Shown here one piece after another: positions 10,604-23,900 of a stretch of DNA of 64,000 nt; position 1 is the stretch's first letter; each line of letters begins with the position of its first letter. The notes under the pieces were generated by a model that searched no databases, was not told where the DNA came from, and saw only the letters and a list, made by a program, of their open reading frames with translations. This DNA comes from Punica granatum (Eukaryota > Streptophyta > Magnoliopsida > Myrtales > Lythraceae). The DNA lies in NCBI RefSeq assembly GCF_007655135.1, contig NC_045128.1, positions 37,418,811 through 37,482,810 of the forward strand, written 5' to 3'. Both the position numbers and the translations under genes were made by a program.

Positions 10604-12200
10604 ATTATTAATTCACCAATGGAGAATTTGGAGGCAAAAGGACAGACTAAAACATTAAAAATTTGAAAATATTCTTTTGCCCATTTTAATTTACAAGAAC
10701 ATATTATTAAAGCGCATACTAATTAATTAATTCAAATAAAATTTTCTCTCGTTTCAATTTTATCCCAAATTAATTCAATCCGAACAATAAAAAATAGTCT
10801 GTCCAATTCGATTCCCTCCCTTTCCTCCCCTTACCCTTGCCAAATAAAATCCAGCAAAAATGTAAGGGGAATGAAGAAGAAGGAAGAAAAAGGGAGAGGA
10901 GAGGAGAGGAGGGATGGGAATTTTACTTTTCGTAGATATTCTTCACGCAGGAAAGGGAAGGGCGTAAAGTTGTTACGATATGATAGCGTGATGTCGTTTC
11001 ATTAATGACTTGAATGTAAAAATCAATGATTGAAAAGACCATTTCGAGGTTGAAAGCCCGTCGTGCCTCTTTGAGAGGCAAACCAAAGCTAAAGCAGAGA
11101 GGACGATAGCGGCCCAACTGAGGTTGCCAATGGCGCTACAAGATATACCATTACCTTTACTTGGCCAATCGATGGCCCTAATGAATGAAGTTGATGTCAA
11201 ATCCAGTTACCGAACCACAAGGAATGTCAGTAGTTACTCAGTTTTGGCCACCCTTGCATCAAAGAAGTTACATGTGGTTTCTTTAAGGTCATGATTGATG
11301 GCCTATAAAGGCACTAGGAAGTTGAGATGGTGTTACTTTGTAAAGACCATCTCGAACTAACCTAGTTAAGACCAACGATGACCTCACCCGTGCAAGTGAC
11401 CTCACTATAGCCATATCTGACCACCTAGGACCACTGCTATTTAGTGGAGTTGGCTAGAATTATAATTTGCGAAATGTTATAGCGGATCGATCTTTCTCAA
11501 AGTCGCAGATGCTCCACGAGTGGACCCGAGTCTGGACGGACTCGGGATAACCTTAACCAAAAGGGTAAAATAGCATAGTTTTTGCTTTTTGAGTGGCCAA
11601 TGTAGCCACGACGAAAACTTTACTGGCCAAACCGACACTAAACTGAACCTTTGATGGTCAAGTTAAAATTTTCACTAAGTTGTGTACTCAAATGCTAGAA
11701 GAAAAAGAAAAGAGCTTCCTAGGTCCTACCTTCAGGCTTCCGAAACAAGAGAGCCGATCATGCCCGAAGTTGCCATTACAGAGACCGTCTAACCGGCCAG
11801 CTTCAGCCTCACTCCGCTGTGCTTCAGCCTCAGGTAGGCGAGCTCTGCCTCTCTCACGACGATGACAAGCTTTCCTAAGTAGGAATTGGGAGCTGTAGTT
11901 TATGATAATTGTATCGTTCGGCAAGTAAGTGCCAATCGATTGGACATTTCGTCCATGGTGGGCTAGAAAGAGAAAAGGGGTTAGGGATGAAGCTGAAGAT
12001 GGGAATGAATGAGATATAGGGAGAAGGAAGCGTATGAAAGGCAGTTTTTGATTGGTATTCCAGTTCAGTGTACCATTTAATCAGTAACTCAGTTAAATAT
12101 CTCCCGACCAATCTCTAGGTTTATGCTTTCCTTCCATTGCTTTGATTAGGGCTAATTGGAGTTGGCTGGACCAGGAATTTGTTTTTCAGGTACGCAAGTG
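10604..12200. other. Intergenic region upstream of PAC2
   Basis: AT-rich on the left and more mixed from 10,920 on. Short open frames here show no recognisable domain or family pattern. The right end contains the likely PAC2 promoter and 5' UTR. Confidence 0.5.
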
Positions 12201-12207
12201 CTGCCCA

Positions 12208-15099
12208 ATGGAATTCATTGTTGAAGATGGCAAACAAGTTAATGAACACTGCTCCAGGCTCGTACTGGTGGGTTCATCCTTCACTTAATCGTTGAATCAC
12301 TCATTTGGTCATCTAATGAAATGCAAAATGGAGTTACAATTTATATATATGTATTATATAGAGATATATATATATATACGCACATACATATATTTGCTTG
12401 TCTCTATATGGTGCCAATCCTTTTTATCTGATATACATCATAGCACTCAAAACTGTTGGCAAGTTGAATAGTTAATCTTGTTTGGTTCCTGTCATGGATA
12501 CCCAATTGGCTATCGATTTTAAATTCATTATTCCTTTTATTTATGCTTTTGAAAATAATTTATCATTTTGTTTAAGGTAGCCTGCATTATCGATTGGGAA
12601 TGTGGGGCAGTTGGCGGTAGACCTTTTGATATCAAGTCTAAGAGCTGAGAGAATTGGGTTATTAGATGATCCTTATGTTCTCCCGTGTGTTGGTAATGAT
12701 GCATACGGGCCAGTTCCCCAAGGGGAGCTTGCTCTCCCTCTTGAAGGTATGCTTTTGCTTTTAATACTACGATCTAAAAATCTGAAATCAGTGGATGATG
12801 TAAAGTGCTTGGTTGCTATGATCCTAAGGCTCTTTTTGAGAAAAACAAATGGATTTAGTTGACAAAATTGCCGTTGATTTAAGCATTGCAGTAGTGATTA
12901 TAGGAACATATAGTAATGGGTCATTTCTTGGTTGTAGCGTATGATTCAACTTCTAATGGATTGACTCTTGTCCAACAAAGATCCCCTGTTGTAAAGGTAC
13001 TGGAAACAACTCAATCTCATGCTTCATGCTATTAATGAACATATTTCGCCTTTTAATTCTAAAACCATCTGAGTTTCCCTCGTGTAGTTGGTGAAACCAG
13101 TTTTCTTTTGAGTTATCTTAGTATTATACTGATGCAATAATAACTGGAAATATATGGCCATTTTACCAGGGGATGATGATAGAATTTGCAAAGAATCTGG
13201 CAGATTTCGCTGTTGCAAGTGGGAAGAAGCGTGTTGTTGTTCTCTCTAGTTTGGATTTTGGGAGATGGCAAAGGATTGATATGTCAAGGTACTTGAAGCA
13301 GTACACATTTTGTACACTTCAGCTAGGTTCTGCTCAGGGGCGGAGCCAGCTCATTAGCAGGGGGGGCAATTGCCCTCCCTGAACTTTGGATTTCTTTGAA
13401 ATTTTGCCCCAAAACTATGTAAAATTAGTATTTTTCCCCCCCGAAAAAAATCATTTATGTACTATTTATATCGAATAACATTTTTGCCCCCCCTGGACGA
13501 AAATCCTTTCTGCTTTTTTTTTTTTGGATTATTAGCTCGAAAGTAGGTTTTCTCATGCCTACATGTTTCATGTATATATAGGTTAAAATATTTTTTCTCA
13601 TGCCTACATGTTTCATACATATATATATATATATATATATCCAACTTTGGGCCTGGAAGACTGAAAGATGTATCTGCTCAGCACTGAGCGGTTATGGAAG
13701 TTTTTGTGCTTCATATCTTCACTTTGATTTCTTTATGAATGACGATAAAGATTATTTAGTGAAGAGTGAAACTGTATGTTAATTTTCCCGAAAAAGTATG
13801 TAAAGGATGAAAAGACAATTACATAAAAATGAAATATCTTTTTTACTGAGCCTCCCATCTTTATTTTGGTGGGAAGTAGTAGAGTACACGGGCATAGCAT
13901 AATGTTAGTGTTATTATTTTACTAGATATCTCTCTTATTTAAGGGCTGTAGTGCTTTTAAGTTTGCATGAAATCCTATTTCACGAAACTTCTTCTCTTAC
14001 CATTCAATATGAAAGTATCAATAGGATCAGTTTCCAATCAAGTTGTCTGTATTTGGGATGTTCAGTGGCTTGCAGACATACTATCTATCCAGCTCCAACC
14101 CTGATGGAACAGATGATCTGTGTGAACGGCTTGGATGGAAGAAACTGCCTGAATATAACCTTGATCAGAGGTGTTGGAAGTATCTTAGGACTGTAGCTGA
14201 AGGAAATTCTGCAGCAGAGGATACTCTGCCTGCTGAAGATGATTTCGAAGAAGAAGATTATTACCCAAGTTTGCCTTTTTCTGCTCTTTTCTCCTGCTTC
14301 AAGGTATTGTTACAAAATAAAATCACGTTTAGATATGGAGCATAACATGCGACCTTCAGAATAGTCTTAGAAGGCCCTTCATTCATGATAATTTGCATTT
14401 CTTAACTACTTTGGTTGACTTATTTCTTCAGTTTATAAATCTTGCAAATTTAAGTGGACAAGATTTAATTCCCATTTTTTCAAATTTGGATAAAAAATTT
14501 ATTTCATAGAATGAGGGGTCTGTTCTTTGTCAAGTACTTGGTAAATGAGAATCTGAAGGTTGTATGAATTCTGCATCTATTTTTCTTATTGCAGTTTGAA
14601 CAACAGCAAAGCTGTTTCTCAGAATTTTTTCCGTGGTCCCAGTTTTTTCTTCGGCTTTATGGTTTTAATTTACCAATTTCAATGCTCTTCTTCTAAGTTT
14701 ACAATATAATAAATGGTAGCATTTTGGGGATCTTCATGCACGATGACTGAATTTTTCAATATGTATTAATTTTGAACAGGCAAAAGGTTTAGAAGTTACG
14801 TGCTTGTTATGTTATTGCTCTGAAGGGGACAACATTCCTGAAGCTATCCATCTCGCTGAAGCCACCTGTAGGCTTTTAGGAATCAGTTCTCCTGATTCCC
14901 ACGGTGAGTTGAGATCTGCTTTTTTATTCTCTAGTTCCTTTTTATTACCATGTCAGTATTGCTTTGCATGTGGCTTTTCTTTCCATGTGCTATCATTGTT
15001 CGATTCTTGGTTTTTGGTGCAGGTGATAGTAGTGACTGGGTCATCCCGTTTTCTTGGAATTCTGTGTATGGACCACCGCCAGATATCTCCATGTTTTAG
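12208..15099 (+). CDS. Proteasome assembly chaperone 2 (PAC2 domain)
   Basis: Seven exons (12208-12267, 12581-12746, 12938-12996, 13170-13288, 14066-14303, 14780-14903, 15023-15099) join with GT-AG introns and matching phases to 280 residues, the size of plant PAC2. The start MEFIVEDGK, the segment PALSIGNVGQLAVDLL and the later SSGLQTYYLSS and ATCRLLGI are typical of the PAC2/PSMG2 family. The partner of PAC2 is PAC1; the heterodimer helps build the alpha ring of the 20S proteasome. A Glu/Asp-rich loop (EDDFEEEDYYPS) lies near residue 190. Intron 4 has gained repeat sequence at about 13,336-13,670. No coding lesion was seen. Confidence 0.93.
13336..13671 (+). mobile_element. hAT-like repeat insertion in PAC2 intron 4
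   Basis: The left side starts CAGGGGCGGAGCCAG, a terminus common in plant hAT-type repeats. TCTGCTCAG occurs on both sides (13,334-13,342 and about 13,673-13,681), a possible target duplication. The interior holds a duplicated ~30-base unit (CTCATGCCTACATGTTTCAT, twice) and an AT run. No matching right terminal inverted repeat is evident, so the element may be truncated or rearranged. Confidence 0.5.
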
Positions 15100-16385
15100 G
15101 TGGCATAGGAAAGAGCGACGCACAAAAGGAGTTATCGTGGGTTTTCCTCGGAGTGATGATAGTTTGTGGTCCTTCCTAGAGAACTTGTATCGGGTATTCT
15201 CTACAGAAGACCTACTTTTTAAGAGTAGCAGAAGAGTTCTTGATCTGGGGCGAGATTTCCTGAAACTTTTAGATGGATTTTGAATTCAAAACAACTCGAA
15301 TTTCAGTGATGAGCTCTTGTAATAGCATAGCATTTTAAGTTGATGTAGCCAATACTTCGATGATCATTGGGTCATGAGTGTCTACACGATGTTCGATAAA
15401 CTCATGGGCAACTTCATGTATCATTTTTCTGGGGACAGTCTATGGTGTTGCAGATGGTACGACTTGAGCCTCATGCATGTACACGTTGGTCATATTTGTC
15501 TTGGAGCTCCAAGAGACCCGAAGCCGAAGCTCATCACTTCCTTCGTGCATGGAAGGAATCCTGGTTATGTTTGCAAGGTACATTAAACAGTTTAATCCAC
15601 TCTGGAAACACGGCGTTATCTTGTTGCCGACCTGAAACGTGAAGACACTTTGCCCCCTAAATTTCCCCTTCAGTATCACTTTACCCAGTAAGGTTCATCA
15701 GTAAGTTTTATTTTGTTTTGCTTTAATCATTCACTTTTTCTAAAATTCATCAACTTGGTTATTCACATTATACTCCAATATCATTTTAGGCACTGATGCT
15801 TTCTTTATTCCACTTTGGCCATTATCACATGTAAAAATTTGTCAGTTGAACCTTAAACTTAACATCTTGAAATTTCTAGGCAAAGTATTCAATAATGGTT
15901 CAAAACTTATATTATGATTAGATACTTTTGAAGATTTCAAAATTTGAAAAATTGAAAATTACAAAGGAAGACGAAGAGAACGACGGTCAATGGCAGTCCA
16001 ACACAGGCGTGGCTGCCTGGATATGTCTTTTCTCATAGTCTTCGAGATATATTGGAAATAAAACTGGTGAGGCCACTGGTAATCTCTATTGGGACATTGG
16101 TGGTTGGCATTGAACCATCATTGCTCGGATCTGCCATATTCTCTTTTCATTTGCAACGAGAGAAAAGGGGCATACCTTGGATGGAACCGGGTGTCAGTGG
16201 TCGTTGACTTGCCACCACCAGCGACTCAGGTGAGGTTGTTGGCGTTGGTCTCTTCGCATTTTTCTTTCTTCAATTTTAAGAAATTTTTGATTGTATGAAT
16301 TTTAAAAAAGATCTACTAATAATGTATTAATTTTGGAAATAATTTTGGTATTAATTAAATGTTGCAAGCGATAACGACTAAATTG
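15100..16385. other. PAC2 3' region and intergenic repeat sequence
   Basis: The first ~200 bases are probably PAC2 3' UTR. The rest has short open frames of no known family. I see no supported gene. Confidence 0.5.
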
Positions 16386-16389
16386 ACAC

Positions 16390-17952
16390 GTTTTTAGAAA
16401 AAGTTAACTGCCAAAATATTTGCAGACGAACTTCTCATCCTCTCAAGAGCCTTGGAAGTCGGGTCAAGAAGTCAACTTCTCAAAATCGAACCTCATTTTT
16501 TCAAAAAATGCTGCAGCGGACATGCACAGAAAAGCAAAATCCATCCTCAGCACGAGGAAACTAAAGGAAGACACCGAGTTCTTGGGCAACCCTCTCTTTC
16601 TCCAAAAGAAGGAAAATGAATTCTTTCAATTCATAATCGATAAGATCAAGGGCAACTTGGCCTCCTATAAAGCAAAAGCTCTCTATTGGGCCGAAAAAGC
16701 CACTATAATCAGCTCAATCATAAACAACACCCCGATCTATCCTATGTCACTCTTTCGACTTCCGAAATCCACCCTAAATAGTATTGATAGATTGACAAGA
16801 CGTTTTTGGAGGGGAAGTAACAAAGAAACAGGTAGGTACTACACTCCAAAGAATTGGGACTCTATCTGTCAATCGAAGTCGTTTGGGGGGGAGGGGCTAG
16901 GATTTCGAAAAGCGGAGGACTCCAACAAAGCAATGCTCTCCAAGACTGCATGGGCTCTAATTGCAAACACAAATAGCCTTACCTTCCAAGCCCTAAAAGG
17001 AAAATACGGTAACTTTCTAAACTCTCGTCACCGAGCAACATCCACTGCCTCCCCAATTTGGAAGGGTCTCCAATGGTATAAGGACACAATCCAGGTAAGT
17101 ACCTGTTTCTCTATAGGGAATGGCTCTTCCACTTTAGCTTGGTACGACCCTTGGATCCCAGGTATGGTCGATCTTAAACCCTCCCCTAGTTTAGACATCA
17201 TTATGAAATTATGAGCTTAGGTGCGTGACTTACTTTTTCCATACAAATCGACTTGATCACAGCATAGTTGAGAACATACTCAAGATTCATTTGCCTCAAG
17301 AGGATTACGACAACTTAGCAGTTTGAACACCCACCTCCTTAGGGAAGTACTTTGTCAAATCTTTTTATGTGAAGGACCAACAACGCCACTTCCAAAGCAA
17401 AAATGGAGTTGTTTGGAAAGAAATTTAGAAGCTCAAAATCCATGACTGTTTCAAAATCCATTTATGGAGATTAGTCTCCCCTGGTTTAGTAAAGAATACG
17501 CACCGTGTCCCCTTTGTCAAACCAGCTCCGATTAAACAAGCCATATTTACGGAGATTGCATCTTTTATTGTGTTATTGGAAGAAATCACCTTGGGATTTG
17601 TCATTGAGCATTATCCCGAGCACTTCGATTAAAGATTTGATTAACTTCATTGCTTGCCCTCCTACTACTTTCATGGAAAGTCCAGCTGATAAGTTGTGTT
17701 TCTCTTTTTATGGGGCAGTAACTCTTTATCAACTGTGGAACTTTAGAAATGATGTCTTATTTTTCGGGAAAAGCTGCAAATCTTCATGAGCACATCAAAA
17801 AACTCAAGAGGAACTTCAGGGAGCATAACAACATCGGACGACCCATAGAACAACTCCCCATCCAGATAGCCACATCACTTCTTCAACTTGGAACACCACT
17901 AGACATCACGGGACCCGATTGGTGCACCGTCTCCTTAGACGCAACTTGGAAC
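16390..17952 (+). mobile_element. LINE (L1-type) 3' part, 5'-truncated
   Basis: The translated block 16,420-17,214 is the C-terminal side of a plant non-LTR reverse transcriptase. It has VNFSKSNLIFSKN, a WAEKATIISSIINNTPIYPMS segment typical of the region after the catalytic YADD box, and RRFWRG and KSFGGEGLGFRKA. The catalytic core is missing, so the element is truncated. After a stop at 17,212-17,214 the zf-RVT-like and RNase H-like parts continue in broken frames to 17,952. The RNase H start (SLDATWN) is cut by the next block. This is a dead copy. Confidence 0.8.
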
Positions 17953-19525
17953 TGTTAGTGATATGTCCCAAAGTTCGGATGATTCCTTTAATGGCAATGA
18001 AGTTTATTCTATTATTAATATATTATCTATGTTTATTTGAATAGAGTTTTAAAGATATTTTGAATACTTCATTCTTAAAGAGTTAAGAATATGAGTGACG
18101 AAATAGTTCAATAAGAATATCCTTAAACTGTTTACGATTGTAAGAGACTTAACTAGGAATTATCTCTTTTGATAGATTATTATCTGTCTGTATACATTAT
18201 TAGTATATAGATACTAATGAAGATGGAGTAGCGAGTATCATGCTATATGACAACCGTTGTTAGGACATACATGTGGGTGCTTATGTGATAAGTAGTTGAA
18301 CGTGACACTTAGATAATATTCTCACGGTAGTTTACTAATGTCAATGAATATTATCTAGATTGTATTAATGCATATAGTCCTTTGACCTAATATGAAACGC
18401 TATCTCATATATGGGTAATTAGGATTTACTATTGCTAATATATTTGTGTTTAGCATGAGTATTCGGAAGGTGGTGGCCCTAGTTGATTATACTTAGAGGT
18501 ATGTATCCGATCAAGAGGGGATTCACTAACTTGAGTAAACAGGGAAAATGTCCTAAGGATATAAGTTTTATTATGGATCGAGAATCCTCGGTCAGGGTAG
18601 ATGGACTTGAATAGAAAAGAGTTTCTGTTTAAGTGCAACAAATCCAACAATGAAACCAGATGATCCATATGGTCGACTAAAGGGTTTGACATTTACCATG
18701 GCCCTGACTAGATTGGGATATTGTAGTGAAGGGACTCAATGCATGGTGTATATGGTCACAAGTTCATTAGAATGTTTTAATTATACATTCATTACTATTT
18801 GGATTGTCATGATATACTATTAAGCGTCACTCGTGAACTTTGGGAGCCAATGACATTCTTGAAATTATTCTTTTAGTTACAGAAAAGAGTTTATGATAAT
18901 GTCAAACAAGTTGATATTATAATCACATTGCCACTTGGTGTGAACCTAGTTAGTCACACACATTGAGCGTGTTTAAGCCGAGAAAAGAATTAATTCTAAT
19001 TAAGGAAGATAATTAGGAATTAATTATCGAATGGGACTTACAATATGGTTGCAAAGGTGCTAGCACATTCCGAAGCCGAGTCCAACATCAAGGTTAAATA
19101 TAATTAAGGAAATAAGAGAGTTTCCTTATTTGGAAAGTTTATATAAATAGATTGTGTATAAGTGGAAACTTTGTGTTAAGAATTAGAATGATCCTTCTTT
19201 CTTACTTGAAGGGTAAGTCATTAGATGACTTAAAGTTCAAGACTAATTTGTGAGTAATTAATTAATATAGATTAATTAATATATTAATTAATTATTGCAA
19301 TTAGATCCTTAGGATAAATCTATATATAGATATGGTGTCTTGTAATTAATTCTAGGCATGTTGTTTATTCTTAAGATCCGAAAAGTGAGAGAGAGTGAGA
19401 GAGAGAAAGAGAGGTTCGGCCGAGTATTATAGCTTAGCCGCGCCCTAGCTTCATCGATCGGAGGCTATCTCGGCCTTGGCTTGGTGAACCGATGTGAACC
19501 GCCTCTGCAACTCTGAGCACCACTA
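17953..19525 (+). mobile_element. Solo-LTR-like insertion within the LINE
   Basis: The block begins TGTTAGTGATATGTCCC and separates two halves of the LINE RNase H region. Its ~1.57 kb length, TATA box (TTTATATAAATAG near 19,138) and a motif GTCCTTTGAC shared with the 1.6-kb Copia LTRs at 51.9 and 58.2 kb suggest a related Copia LTR. No gag or pol lies inside. The right boundary is uncertain, and no clean 5-bp target duplication was found. Confidence 0.5.
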
Positions 19526-20025
19526 GATATCACGGGATCCGATTAGTGTATTGTCTCCTCAGACGCGGCTTGGAACAGTAACAATTCATGTCTTGTTGGA
19601 GTGCTACAGATTGATGCACGACATAATAGCCAAATCAATTTTCCGTGGTTTCAAATTTCAGCAGATTCCACATCTCTCCAAGCCGAGGCTCCGGCAGCAC
19701 TCCTTGTTTTATCCATGGCTGTTGATAGAGGTTGGAGGAAGATTTGGCTCCATTATGATGCTATGCTACTAGTTGAAGCCATCTTACATCCCCTAGCTCG
19801 CCATGGGAGATTAGGAGTTTAGTTTCAAACATTATTAGTTTTCTTAGTATATGTTCAGACTGGTCTTGGTATCTGGATTCCGAGGTCGGAGAATTCCCTC
19901 GCCTGTGACTTGGGGCAGGATGGATCTTTGTCAAATTTTGGTGATCTTTGTACTTTTGAGAGATACCCGATCAATTATATAAGTTCAATTTAGTAATGCC
20001 ATATCATATTACTCATCAAAAAAAT
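19526..20025 (+). mobile_element. LINE 3' end (RNase H part and poly-A tail)
   Basis: This resumes the LINE with a diverged second copy of about 55 bases already present at 17,899-17,952. It then encodes RNase H-like sequence (WFQISADSTSLQAEA, AMLLVEAI) and ends in an A-rich tail near 20,010-20,025. Confidence 0.65.
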
Positions 20026-20333
20026 AAAATATAAATGACCAAAATGATATTAAACAGATTCTTCGATGGCTACACACTTTTCGAACATGAATGGGTAAAG
20101 TGATGCAAACTAAAACATTAGTGACAAAGATGACATTGATGGATATGTTAATGGGCCAAGTGTATCTTTCCCGACGTGAAATATTGACTTCTATTAGATC
20201 AATCTATTTTCATGTGCCCTATCGCGTCGTGTGGGCTGCCAAGAAACAGAGAGGAGGGTGTAACTGCAAACATGCAAAAGTTCCGGGTCCGCAGCTCAAA
20301 GAGGAAAAGATCCTGTGTCGCCGTATATAGCCA

Positions 20334-20344
20334 TAGCCGTTAGG
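20334..20344 (+). promoter_or_regulatory. MSA-like mitotic promoter element
   Basis: TAGCCGTTAGG is a full match, on the reverse strand, to the plant mitosis-specific activator consensus YCYAACGGYYA, bound by three-repeat MYB factors in G2/M. A 10-of-11 match, AGACCGTTAGG, lies at 20,788-20,798. Both are upstream of the KIN-12 ATG. Confidence 0.55.
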
Positions 20345-20928
20345 GTGAGAAAAAGGAAAGGTAAAAAGCCCCGCAATTATATGCCCTCTCGCGCTTACCT
20401 TACTCTTTTTTTTTTTTTTCAAATTGGCCCTTTCAAATTCAAATTCCCGCAAGCGGTGATGTTCTCGAATCAATCTCCACCGTCCATTTTGAATTCCTCA
20501 TCCCCATCTCAGCCGTCCATCCAATCCGACAGCCCGTCCCAAAGTCAAAAACAAGAACTCCCCCTTTCCCCTCACCTCTGTTCGAACTCCGAAGCTCACA
20601 TTTTCAAATTCCTCAGCGATCTCTGTGGCTTCCGGACGATGGAACAGCACACGGAGAGACGTTCGTGATTCCCTTATGGCGATTTCGGTTTGTCTCTTCG
20701 ACTCATCGTCCCCGGTTTTGTTTCGCTAGCTAGCTCAACCATTGCTCGTGGAGACGACGAAAGCAGCTGAAGATTCGGGGATTCGTTAGACCGTTAGGGA
20801 TTCTCTTCTTCAATTCTTCTTCCAGGTACGGGTACTGCTCGACCACCTGCTTTTGCAGAGCTGAGAAGCTCGGTTTTGGTGTCGCGAAGTGTCATTAGTT
20901 GTTCTTGTTTCGGGGTTTTTTTCACAGG

Positions 20929-23900
20929 ATGCTGAGGGATTTGAAGTTCTTGCGCCGGAATTCGGGCAAGAACGAGGAAATCGAGAACATACCCGTCAGC
21001 TCTAGAGCATCCTCCTTGGCTCAACCTAGCCTGGACTCATCTCGAGCTCCTTTGAATGCGATTCAGGAACCGGTTGTGACCAGCAGGCCGGAGCCGGAAA
21101 GCGGCGCCAAGAGCAAAGCTGATAGGACCCCGGTGAAGCCAAAGGGGCCTGCATTGCCTGCTCGGACGCCTGAGAAGTACAGTCTGGGTGTTTCAGCTCG
21201 GCACCGTTTTGGTTGGGCGAAAAATGAGCCAAGTGAGACGGGCGAGGATGCGAAGGGTGACCTAAGCAATTATTCTGTCTCAAGCCGAGGAGTCGCCGGG
21301 ACACTCACAACTCCAAAGATAAATAGGACAGTGGGAAGAGCTTATTCTAACTACTCAGAGACTAATTCAACGCAAAGCACACCAAATAAGAGCGTGAGTA
21401 AGCCTCCTCCAAGTGCCATCTTCAAGAGTAAGATCGACGGGAATGGAGGTGGGAGGTGGGGGAACTTCTCTGCATTGTATAGAGGATGTCCGAGCTCTAA
21501 TGGCCCTTCTACAATTGTTAATACAGTCGAAGTGCCTCACTTTGATCTTAAGGAGGACCCATCATTTTGGATGGACCACAATGTACAGGTAAGCTTGCTT
21601 TTTTGGTTCAACTTTTTGCCAATTTGCATGAACTGATTCTTGAAATCGATTATAATTTGTGAATTTGGTTCTGATAATTTGCAAGAATTAAGTTTCTAAG
21701 AAGAATCTTATTCGTTTGAAGTTGTTTCCAATGCAATTTCCTAGTGGATCAAAGTAGTGGTTTGAAATGAAAAATGCTAACATTGTGAAAAAAAAAATGT
21801 TCAGGTTCTTATTCGTGTCCGTCCCCTCAATAGCATGGAACGAAGCATGCATGGTTACAATAGGTGTTTGAAGCAAGAAAGTGCTCAGAGCATCACATGG
21901 ATTGGGCAACCCGAGACCCGATTCACCTTCGATCATGTAGCCTGCGAAACTGTTGATCAGGTTAGAATAAGAAATACGATAACTTAAAAACATAAAAAAG
22001 AACATCTTGCAGAAATTTTCTTCGTTTTCGCTAAATAGTTGGCTATTGCAGGAAACTCTTTTTAGAATGGTTGGTCTCCCAATGGTGGAGAACTGCTTGT
22101 CTGGATACAACAGCTGCATGTTTGCTTATGGCCAGGTGATTTTCTTACCCTGATTAGTCATTCTTGAAGTGTTTCCGTGAAAAGTTTGTTTGTAGCTCAA
22201 TATCCAATAGTAGGCCTAATTTGGACAGGTTTACTCGTTAATATAGTTTCTGTATATTTTACTGCAAAATTTCAATTATCAGCATCACTCGCATTCTGTC
22301 AGCTTCGGTGTCTAATCTGGAAAAGATACTATGGGTGCGTTTGGATTCAGAGTTAAAGTAACTTTGATTTTGATTTTAATTTTGATTGTGAAAAAGGACA
22401 AATGAGATGTGATTATAAATTTGACTTGGAAAACGTGTGTTTTTGTTGTGTAGTGTGTCGAGTTAAAGTTAAAGTTAAAATTTTTAACTTGGGAAATGTG
22501 TGTTTTTGTTGTGTAGTGTGTTGAGTTAAAGTTAAAATTTTTTGTTCCTAAATCTCTTGCCCAGGGCGAAGATTAGCTGAACTCATGATGAGTCTAGCTT
22601 TCTGTAGATCTGTGTTTCTAGTTCTCTGTATCTAATGACTGAGTTTTGTTTTGCAGACTGGAAGCGGAAAGACATTTACCATGCTTGGTGAGATTGAAGA
22701 CCTAGAATTCAAGCCTAGCCCCAACCGTGGAATGACGCCGCGCATTTTCGAATTCTTGTTTGCTCGTATTCAAGCTGTAAGTTTGTTTTTTCTTCGTATT
22801 CATACCTTTATTTTTCTATAACTTCTGTCGATTCAAAGTGATATTAAATTAACTGTGACGTTTATTCTATATGGTAGGAAGAAGACAGTCGGAGCGATGA
22901 GAAGTTGAAGTATAATTGCAAGTGCTCTTTCTTAGAAATATATAACGAACAAGTTACGGATCTCCTCGATCCGTCATCCACAAATTTGCTTGTAAGTGCA
23001 ATTGTTTAAAGTAACTAGTATCTTACAGTAGAAATTTTGAAAATACTTGAAACTATAATTTCTTCTCGATTCACTTTTAGCTGCGGGAGGATGTGAAGAA
23101 AGGTGTCTATGTGGAAAACCTCTCTGAGTTTGAAGTGCAAACTGTTGGGGATATTGTGAGGCTCCTTATTCAGGTTATTATCTACAACTATCTCTTATGT
23201 CTGACATTTGTGTCCCCTATCTTTCTCTTCCATATATTAGCCTATGCAATCTAACCGTCACTTATTGCATGCAGGGTTCTTCAAACAGAAGAGTAGCAGC
23301 CACAAACATGAACAGAGAAAGTAGTCGTTCCCACAGTGTGTTCACCTGTGTAATTGAGAGCAGATGGGAAAAGGATTCCACGACAAACCTGCGATTTGCT
23401 AGACTGAATCTAGTCGATCTTGCTGGATCTGAGAGGTAATATATTGTGCATAATCTTGCTGAATCTCGTGACTATGTCATGTAGTGTTTATATTATGTGG
23501 ACTGCAATTCAGCTAATCATATTATATTTCGTAGGCAAAAAACTTCCGGTGCTGAAGGAGATCGGTTGAAAGAAGCTGCAAATATCAACAAATCTCTCTC
23601 AACTCTAGGGTACTTAAATCACTTGCATTAATTCATCAACACTTTATGTTCATTAAAGTAACACAAATTTTTCGATCATGTAGTCATGTCATAATGGTTC
23701 TAGTGGACGTTGCAAATGGGAAACCTAAACATGTTCCATACAGAGATTCAAGGCTAACCTTTCTGCTCCAGGTTAACCTCAACACCCTATCTTTTTTGCC
23801 GATATTGGTGTTTCGGCGATGATGTCTTCATCACTCTTCAATAATGTGCAGGATTCTCTTGGTGGAAACTCGAAAACTGTAATTGTTGCTAATGTCAGCC

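Noticed and set aside
10923..11200. Minus-strand open frames near 11 kb
   Set aside because: Short, overlapping in two frames, no recognisable domain, promoter or splice structure.
11680..12111. Open frames on both strands upstream of PAC2
   Set aside because: Composition is low-complexity Ser/Arg/Ala or hydrophobic and no conserved motif was seen; probably chance.
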